DNA from: Reticulascus tulasneorum
Taxonomy: Eukaryota; Ascomycota; Sordariomycetes; Glomerellales; Reticulascaceae
Length of the DNA: 64,000 bases
Direction: 5' to 3'
Assembly: GCA_001557505.1 (NCBI GenBank)
Contig: LSAX01000004.1
Coordinates: forward strand, 558,001-622,000
Shown here one piece after another: positions 60,250 through 64,000 of this stretch. Every line of letters starts with the position of its first letter. The stretch's first letter is position 1. Under the pieces are notes generated by a model, which saw only the letters and a list, made by a program, of their open reading frames with translations, was not told the origin of the DNA and made no database searches. The position numbers and the translations under genes are program-made.

Positions 60250-62665
60250 ATGCGCACTCAATACAGCACATGGGCGCTAGCCCTGGCTGGTCACGCAACA
60301 GCAGCGGCGGTTGACAAGAGAACAACGACTTCAGAACCCTGCGCCGTTGCCAGTCTCGCTGCCGAGGCCTACCTTACCGAGAACGAGGGAGCAAGCAGTG
60401 CGTACATTCCGCCTTCGCTGGCGCTTGACTGCCTGCTGTCGATACCGGTCGACGTGGAGCGGGATCTAGAGTTGCTGGATTACCTCGAGCCATACATCGA
60501 GTGGCAGAGTACCATCGAGGGTCTCGCCGACCCACCCGAGGGTTACCTGATTCCAGGCGTGGATATTTTTGCTGGATTTGATCAGATTCGTGCGAACCTG
60601 AAAAACGGCGAGTACGAGAGCCAGGCCATGTTTGCCTCTGATCTCAAATACATCGTCAGTTCGCCCACTTCCTCTTTCTCTTGCTCTGCAACCGCAAACA
60701 TCAGCTAATATCTTGCCGTAGTTCATCCAAGCCGCCGATGGCCATTTCGCATACTCGCCAGCTATTTTCAACGTATTCAGCTTCACTGCAACCTCCGGCG
60801 TTTTATCGGTATCCGTGGATGGCGTCGAGCTGCCCAAGGTGTACGACCAGGTGGACTTGCTCAAGGGTCGTCTGGAGGGCCGGAAGCCTTCCGAGATCGA
60901 AACAATCAACGGCCGACCCGTTGTCGAATATCTTGGCATACTGGCCGCTCGGTCTTCTTCTCAGGACCCGGATGCGAAGTACAACAGCCTGTTCGCCAAC
61001 GTCCCATATGCGATCACCGGCGCCGGGGACTTTTACATTGGAGGACGATTTCCCGGCACGCGGGACAATGAGACGATAGTGTTTGCGAACGGGACCATTC
61101 TCGAAGTCGCCAATTGGGCGGTGATCTCTTCATCAGACCTACCTGGCCTCGAATCTGCCGCCATCTTCCATGAGGCCTTTGAAGTGCCCACCACCACCGT
61201 GCCTGTTGACTTCGCCTCTGCTTCGGCTGAAGAAGAAGAGCCGACCGAAACTGAGACCTCCACGCCGGCCCCGCCCAAGAACGAGCCGATACGCGGGTAC
61301 CCCCCACCCGTGGAAAAGCACTTTCACGACTGGGTCGCAGGATACTACATCAACGAGACTGGCTACGAAGACACTGCTGTGCTAGCTATTTTGTCCTTTT
61401 CTCCCTACGATATTCCCTCGTCCCAGATCGATGGGCTTGAGGAGCTCCTTGAGGCTCAGCGTGCGGTCCGTGACTTCCTTGTCGCCGCCAAAAAAGACGG
61501 CAAGACTAAGCTCATCATTGACGTCAGCTCTAATGGTGGCGGTTTCATTTTCGCTGGTTTCGACTTCTACCGTCAGCTCTTTCCCAAGGCTGACATCTGG
61601 GATGCCAACCGCATTCGCGCCACCGAGACTCTCGATGCTCTCGGTGACTCGGCTTGGGACACGGCTCTCTTCCAGGATTACATTGGAACGGAGTTCGACA
61701 GAGACGGCAATGAGTGGAAGAACTGGGACGAGCTCTACGGTCCCGAAGTCGTGGAGGGCCAAAATACTACTCATCTCCTGCGGTACGACTTCTTCGACGA
61801 GGATGTAGACCAGGGCTTCTGGATTACTGGGTTCGACCCCAAGAACCCGCCCGCGTTCGACGAACCCCCGTTCGCACCAGAGGATATCATTGTTGTAACC
61901 GATGGTGTCTGTGCTTCCACCTGCACCATCTTCACTGGTCTTCTCGCCCGCGAGCAGGGCGTCCGCACCATCGCACTCGGCGGCCGTCCCCTCGAGGCCC
62001 CAATGCAAGCCATCGGCGGCGTCAAAGGTGCGCAGGTCCTCAACTATGACGAGCTGCGCATGATAGTCAAGAAGGCCATCGAGGATGCGATCGAGGATGG
62101 CAACACGGATCGTCTGGACAGGGCAATCGCCTCCCTCCCGTCCCTTCGTGAGCCCCCTCTCTTGCCACTACTGGAATCAGCCGGAGCCTACAACTACCGC
62201 AACGCCTACTCGCGTGACAATCCCGATGGTCACCCGTTGCAGTTCATCTACGAAGCAAGCAACTGCCGCTTGTTCTATACCTCGGAGATGATCACCAGCG
62301 TCGAGGCTGTATGGACTCGTGTCGCCGACTCGGCCTGGAATGGCGCTAAGTGCGTGCATGGCTCAACCGTCAATGAAGACGACACTATCGGCGAGAAGGC
62401 CGTGGGATACGACGAGTCGGTCCTGAGCGACGTGCCGGCCTACTATGGGCCCGGCAGCTTGGACTACCAAGGCGAAAGCGAGGAATCGAGCAAACGGACG
62501 CGGCTGGCCAAGCGAGAGACGCTAGAGGAGAAACTGAAGGATGGGAGCGATATTGTTTACAAGCCGCGCCCGCGCATTGCTAGCACTCCTCTTGAGGAGA
62601 TATTGGAGTCTGCAGAGGCACCGGAGTACAAGCCGAGACCACGGATTGGCCAGGTTATTTCGTGA
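60250..62665 (+). CDS. secreted S41-family (CPAF-like) peptidase
   Basis: Exons 60250-60654 and 60722-62665, with a 67-nt GTCAGT...CGTAG intron; 782 residues. The ATG at 60250 begins a signal peptide (TWALALAGHATAAA) followed by VDKR, a likely Kex2 site. The peptidase core lies in the C-terminal half: LIIDVSSNGGGFIFAGFDFY is the strand before the active site, and TDGVCASTCTIFTGLLA carries the presumed nucleophile Ser534 between two cysteines. GVRTIALGGRP follows. The middle is rich in threonine, glutamate and proline. The end of the protein repeats YKPRPRI twice. Fungal members resemble the chlamydial protease CPAF by fold; their substrates are unknown. All expected blocks are present. Confidence 0.9.
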
Positions 62666-63914
62666 ATGTTCAAGCATTAAGACATTTTGAACCGGCTGCA
62701 TGTTTGGCGTTTGGGAGGGGGTATACCACCATATGGTTCTTGCATGTACATTATCTAAAAGATTGAATCAACTACATCTTCCAAAGCACTTGAAGGAAAC
62801 ATCCAAGCTGTGAAGCCCGTGAGGTCGCGTCGCCCGTCGAAAAGCGGAGGTGGTCGTTGACGGTTAGTCGTGGGGGTGGGCCGCTCCATATGAAACCTAA
62901 TCTCAGAAGACGAGATATCCCGACCGTAAGCACGGCGAGACATAATCAACCACGGCGTCAAGTCACCCCGTACGGACTTTTAAGCCCACCAATCCCAATG
63001 CTTCTCGATTCCGATACTGCACGATTGATCGCTAGCTGCAAAAGCGCCACATCTCGTGCCTTCGACCCGGCAAATCGCTCGCAAACGTGGGCATGTTCCG
63101 AACCATCAATCGTGTTTCGCTTTCAGCGCCGCACCAGTGCATTCGCCCAATGGCCGTTCAGTGGCTGCGACGCCGCCCTTCGCGCGATCTCCCAGCCACC
63201 ATCGGCGTGGTTTCTTGGCGAAGACGCCTTTGGAGATTTCGGATGCAAGTCATGTCCTGCCACTGGACGACAGGTCGTCTGCCGATCCCCACTGTGCGCA
63301 ATCGGGACATGAGTAACTGGTAATCATGAATCAATATTATGGCCTGCACCAATCGAACCCGGTATCGTTTATTGTGCTAAATAGAGAAGTGTTCAGCTTT
63401 CGCTGCAAAATCCCCACTGAGCCCTGCTCTTGGGGTAGGCTCGCAGGTGGACATCTCGTGTTGATTGGATCACCGGCCTCGTGTACTGCAGTTGGGTTTA
63501 CCCGTGTGGATGGAGGGTAGTACCGAAGACTCTTGGCCATGCAGCCTGACTTGCAAGTTATAACCCCAAGAGGGCTAACGCAATGGCACCGCCCCCCCAT
63601 CATTGAACTCTCTTTACGATGCGTATACTACTTCTGAACAACAACCGAGGTGTGACGTCTTGGAACAGACTGTGACTGGACTACTGTCGAAATGGAATGT
63701 CGACATAATTAGACTGCTGCATTTCTGCCTAGCGTCGGTGGTGCACTCAGATCTGGGATGGTTGCCGGATGCCTTTGAGCAGGAAATCCACGCCTTATCT
63801 GCCGATGGGGCACCGTCGGGGTGGAATTTCGAATGCCACTCAGATTTAAAGCTGTCCGAATGCTTTGAATTCAGCTATCCTGGAGTCATCACCTCGGGAG
63901 CAATACCGGCAAGA
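62666..63914. other. 3' flank and unassigned sequence
   Basis: The stretch has short frames only. The one at 63603-63917 begins without an ATG; its amino-acid composition looks protein-like (VLEQTVTGLLSKWNVD), so it could be part of a spliced gene that continues to the right, but this cannot be confirmed. Confidence 0.4.
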
Positions 63915-64000
63915 TGACGGCCACCAGCATAATGCAACTAGATACTCATGAGCTGGCCTACGTCTTTGGGCCAGACAAAAGACTATCGTTGACCTTGAAG
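63915..64000 (+). CDS. possible 5' end of a gene cut by the window edge
   Basis: From the ATG at 63915 the frame stays open to the last base (MTATSIMQLDTHELAYVFGP and on). The codons look plausible, but 28 residues give no family. It may be an exon that belongs with the frame just upstream. Confidence 0.25.

Noticed and set aside
63335..63420. tRNA-like GGTTCGATT box on the minus strand
   Set aside because: The flanking bases do not pair as a T-arm or acceptor stem and no anticodon arm can be drawn.

Overview
The window is nuclear DNA of a filamentous ascomycete (Pezizomycotina). Five multi-exon genes have short introns of 47-128 nt that splice cleanly with GT...AG ends, intergenic spaces are 0.3-4 kb, and several families are typical of these fungi: HET-domain proteins, a NACHT-ankyrin NLR, a GH11 xylanase, a GH55 glucanase and F-box proteins. 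One AT-rich stretch holds a Tc1-type transposon ruined by C-to-T/G-to-A changes of the kind made by repeat-induced point mutation (RIP). The sequence does not show which genus this is.

Layout. 1-12 kb: metabolic and secreted enzymes (PaxM-like FAD monooxygenase, membrane-anchored lectin-like protein, calicheamicin-type glycosyltransferase, GH11 xylanase), then about 4 kb without a recognisable gene. 12-26 kb: an F-box protein fused to a decayed trypsin-like domain, a fungal C2H2-type protein, and two HET-domain genes. 25-31 kb: DAO-family oxidoreductase, a small papain-like-fold (PPPDE/LRAT-type) protein, and an F-box-like protein. 32-33.3 kb: the mutated Tc1 element. 34-39 kb: a four-exon NLR with hydrolase, NACHT and ankyrin parts. 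40-46.5 kb: a methyltransferase, a YdeI-type mini-protein, an 88-residue duplicated-motif protein and a third HET gene. 46.7-52.7 kb: a very large five-exon gene joining a secretion signal, a NucA/NucB-type nuclease, a GH55 beta-1,3-glucanase, an array of regularly spaced cysteines and a C-terminal cysteine-rich domain that resembles KP4 killer toxins. 54-63 kb: a small secreted cysteine protein, an F-box/LRR-like protein and a secreted S41-family peptidase.

How it fits together. Three HET genes, an NLR with a SesB-type hydrolase, a dead-protease/F-box fusion and a C2H2 protein lie within about 35 kb. This looks like an accessory region rich in fungal non-self-recognition genes, with a RIP-mutated transposon in it. 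The giant nuclease-glucanase-cysteine-array protein next to the third HET gene is the most unusual item. Its architecture suggests a secreted weapon against other fungi that opens the glucan wall and carries separable effector domains. That role is inferred from domain order only.
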